This document shows, piece after piece, positions 63,007 through 64,000 of a stretch of DNA of 64,000 bases. A program made the position numbers and the translations under genes. Source of the stretch: Devosia lucknowensis (GTDB lineage: Bacteria; Pseudomonadota; Alphaproteobacteria; Rhizobiales; Devosiaceae); assembly GCF_900177655.1 (NCBI RefSeq), contig NZ_FXWK01000001.1:620001-684000 (forward strand), written 5' to 3'. How positions within the stretch are numbered: the first letter of the stretch is position 1; each line of letters opens with the position of its first letter. A model generated the notes under the pieces. It had not been told where the DNA came from. It made no database searches and saw only the letters and a program-made list of their open reading frames with translations.

Positions 63007-64000
63007 ATGAGCGAAACCCCCGCCATCCGTCGTGGCACGCCCGAATTCCTGCGCGCCAACATCGCCTTCTTCCTGTCGGCCTTTTCGGTCTTTGCCTCGC
63101 TCTATTCGGTGCAGCCCCTGTTGCCCATGTTCGCGCAATACTGGGTGCGCGACGCCGGCACTGCCTCGCTGGCTCTCTCGGCCACGACGGCCACCATGGC
63201 CGTGGCGCTGATCCCCGCCAGCCTGCTGGCCGATCGCCTCGGCCGCCGCCGCCTCATTGTCGGCGCCCTGCTGATCACCGCCATTCTCGGCGCGCTCCTG
63301 CCGTTCACTCAGGTCTGGTGGCAGCTGATCTCCCTGCGGACGCTGATGGGCCTGACCCTGGCCGGCATTCCGGCCGTCGCCATGGTTTACCTCTCCGAAG
63401 AGATGGACCCCGAGGCCCTCGGTTTTTCCATGGGGCTCTACATTGGCGGTACCGCCATCGGCGGCATGGCCGGTCGCGTCATTTCCGGCGTGCTGTCCGA
63501 TTGGCTCGGATGGCGCCTGGGCACCGGCATCCTTGCCGGCCTGATCCTCGCTGCGGCCATTGCGGTCGCGCTGCTCCTGCCGCGGCCGCGCAAGTTCGTG
63601 CGCGATCCCGTTGGTATCGGCGAGCTTCTTCGCCGCTGTCGCGCATCGTTCGACGACGCCGCGCTGCCCTGGCTTTTCGCCAGCGCATTCCTCCTCATGG
63701 GTGGTTTCATCACGCTCTACAACTATGCGGGCTTCCGTCTGGCTCTGCCGCCATTCCTGCTCAGCCACTCGGCCATCGCCGCCATTTTCCTGGTCTATCT
63801 TTTGGGCAGCGTCAGTTCGACCTGGGCAGGCGGCCTCTCGCAGCGCCTCGGGCGCCGCAACGTCTTCTGGGCGCTGGTTGCGCTGATGGGCTCGGGAATG
63901 GCGCTGACCGTGTTCGACGACACGGTTGTTGTCATCCTCGGCCTCGCCATCGCCACCATGGGTTTTTTCGCCGCCCATGGCGTGGCCAGCGCCTGGGTCA
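63007..64000 (+). CDS. MFS transporter, DHA1-like (C-terminus cut by window edge)
   Basis: 331 codons without a stop. The N-terminal helix starts near 17 (NIAFFLSAFSVFASLYSVQP), motif A is ASLLADRLGRRRLIVGA, and about ten helices are visible. The second half repeats motif A-like sequence GGLSQRLGRRNVFWAL. It resembles YnfM-type drug-resistance members. ATG at 63007 is preceded by GAGGTGAG. Substrate unknown. Confidence 0.85.
   Translation, partial: MSETPAIRRGTPEFLRANIAFFLSAFSVFASLYSVQPLLPMFAQYWVRDAGTASLALSATTATMAVALIPASLLADRLGRRRLIVGALLITAILGALLPFTQVWWQLISLRTLMGLTLAGIPAVAMVYLSEEMDPEALGFSMGLYIGGTAIGGMAGRVISGVLSDWLGWRLGTGILAGLILAAAIAVALLLPRPRKFVRDPVGIGELLRRCRASFDDAALPWLFASAFLLMGGFITLYNYAGFRLALPPFLLSHSAIAAIFLVYLLGSVSSTWAGGLSQRLGRRNVFWALVALMGSGMALTVFDDTVVVILGLAIATMGFFAAHGVASAWV

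Overview
The window is high-GC DNA (apart from one lower-GC island) from an alphaproteobacterium, most likely order Hyphomicrobiales and plausibly Devosiaceae. This rests on gene order and protein content: fabD-fabG-acpP-fabF-mltG-yicC-gmk, rpsF-rpsR-rplI followed by dnaB-alr-radA-cvpA-purF, guaB...rsmB-like...guaA, and LacI- and CUT1-type ABC operons. The genus is an inference; no rRNA gene is present.

Layout. 1-3.7 kb: an OmpR-type response regulator and a histidine kinase whose reading frame runs without a stop into a periplasmic solute-binding domain, then a small unknown protein and a PilZ protein. 3.8-14.4 kb: a 10.6-kb integrated element in the 3' half of tRNA-Thr(TGT), bounded by 49-bp perfect direct repeats. 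It carries a tyrosine integrase, an excisionase-like HTH protein, three small NUMOD4-like proteins (one with a degenerate HNH-like tail), an HK97-type major capsid protein, a portal, a TOPRIM/VirE-type primase-helicase, a possible small terminase subunit, and a reverse-strand cargo gene with a PD-(D/E)XK-like C-terminus. No large terminase, maturation protease or tail gene was seen, so it resembles a capsid-encoding phage satellite or a reduced prophage.

14.5-21.2 kb: a LacI-regulated CUT1 sugar ABC operon with a GH32/43/68-type glycosidase and tandem operator-like palindromes. 21.2-28.5 kb: a reverse-strand operon iunH-SBP-permease-permease-ATPase-add with a divergent LysR gene, probably for ribonucleoside uptake and breakdown. 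28.5-34.6 kb: tRNA-Gln, ppx/gppA, rlmE, two tandem DHA2-type MFS pumps and a secreted unknown protein. 34.7-44.7 kb: guaB, DUF2188, MAPEG, an RsmB-like methyltransferase, TspO, guaA, a YfgM-like membrane protein, der and a CorC/HlyC protein. 44.7-55.4 kb (reverse strand): GNAT, SDR, purF, cvpA, radA, DUF1697, alr, dnaB, rplI, rpsR, rpsF. 55.4-64 kb: a VapBC-like pair, a lipoprotein, the fatty-acid cluster, mltG, yicC, gmk and an MFS transporter cut by the window end.

Outside the element this is ordinary chromosome. It also holds a dispersed two-hairpin repeat (two copies after guaA, one after fabG) whose stems differ in ways that keep pairing, and REP-like palindromes near the DUF1697 gene. 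The most interesting items are the element and its nuclease-like cargo, the kinase/solute-binding fusion, and the two-hairpin repeat. All calls come from reading the sequence; no database search was run.
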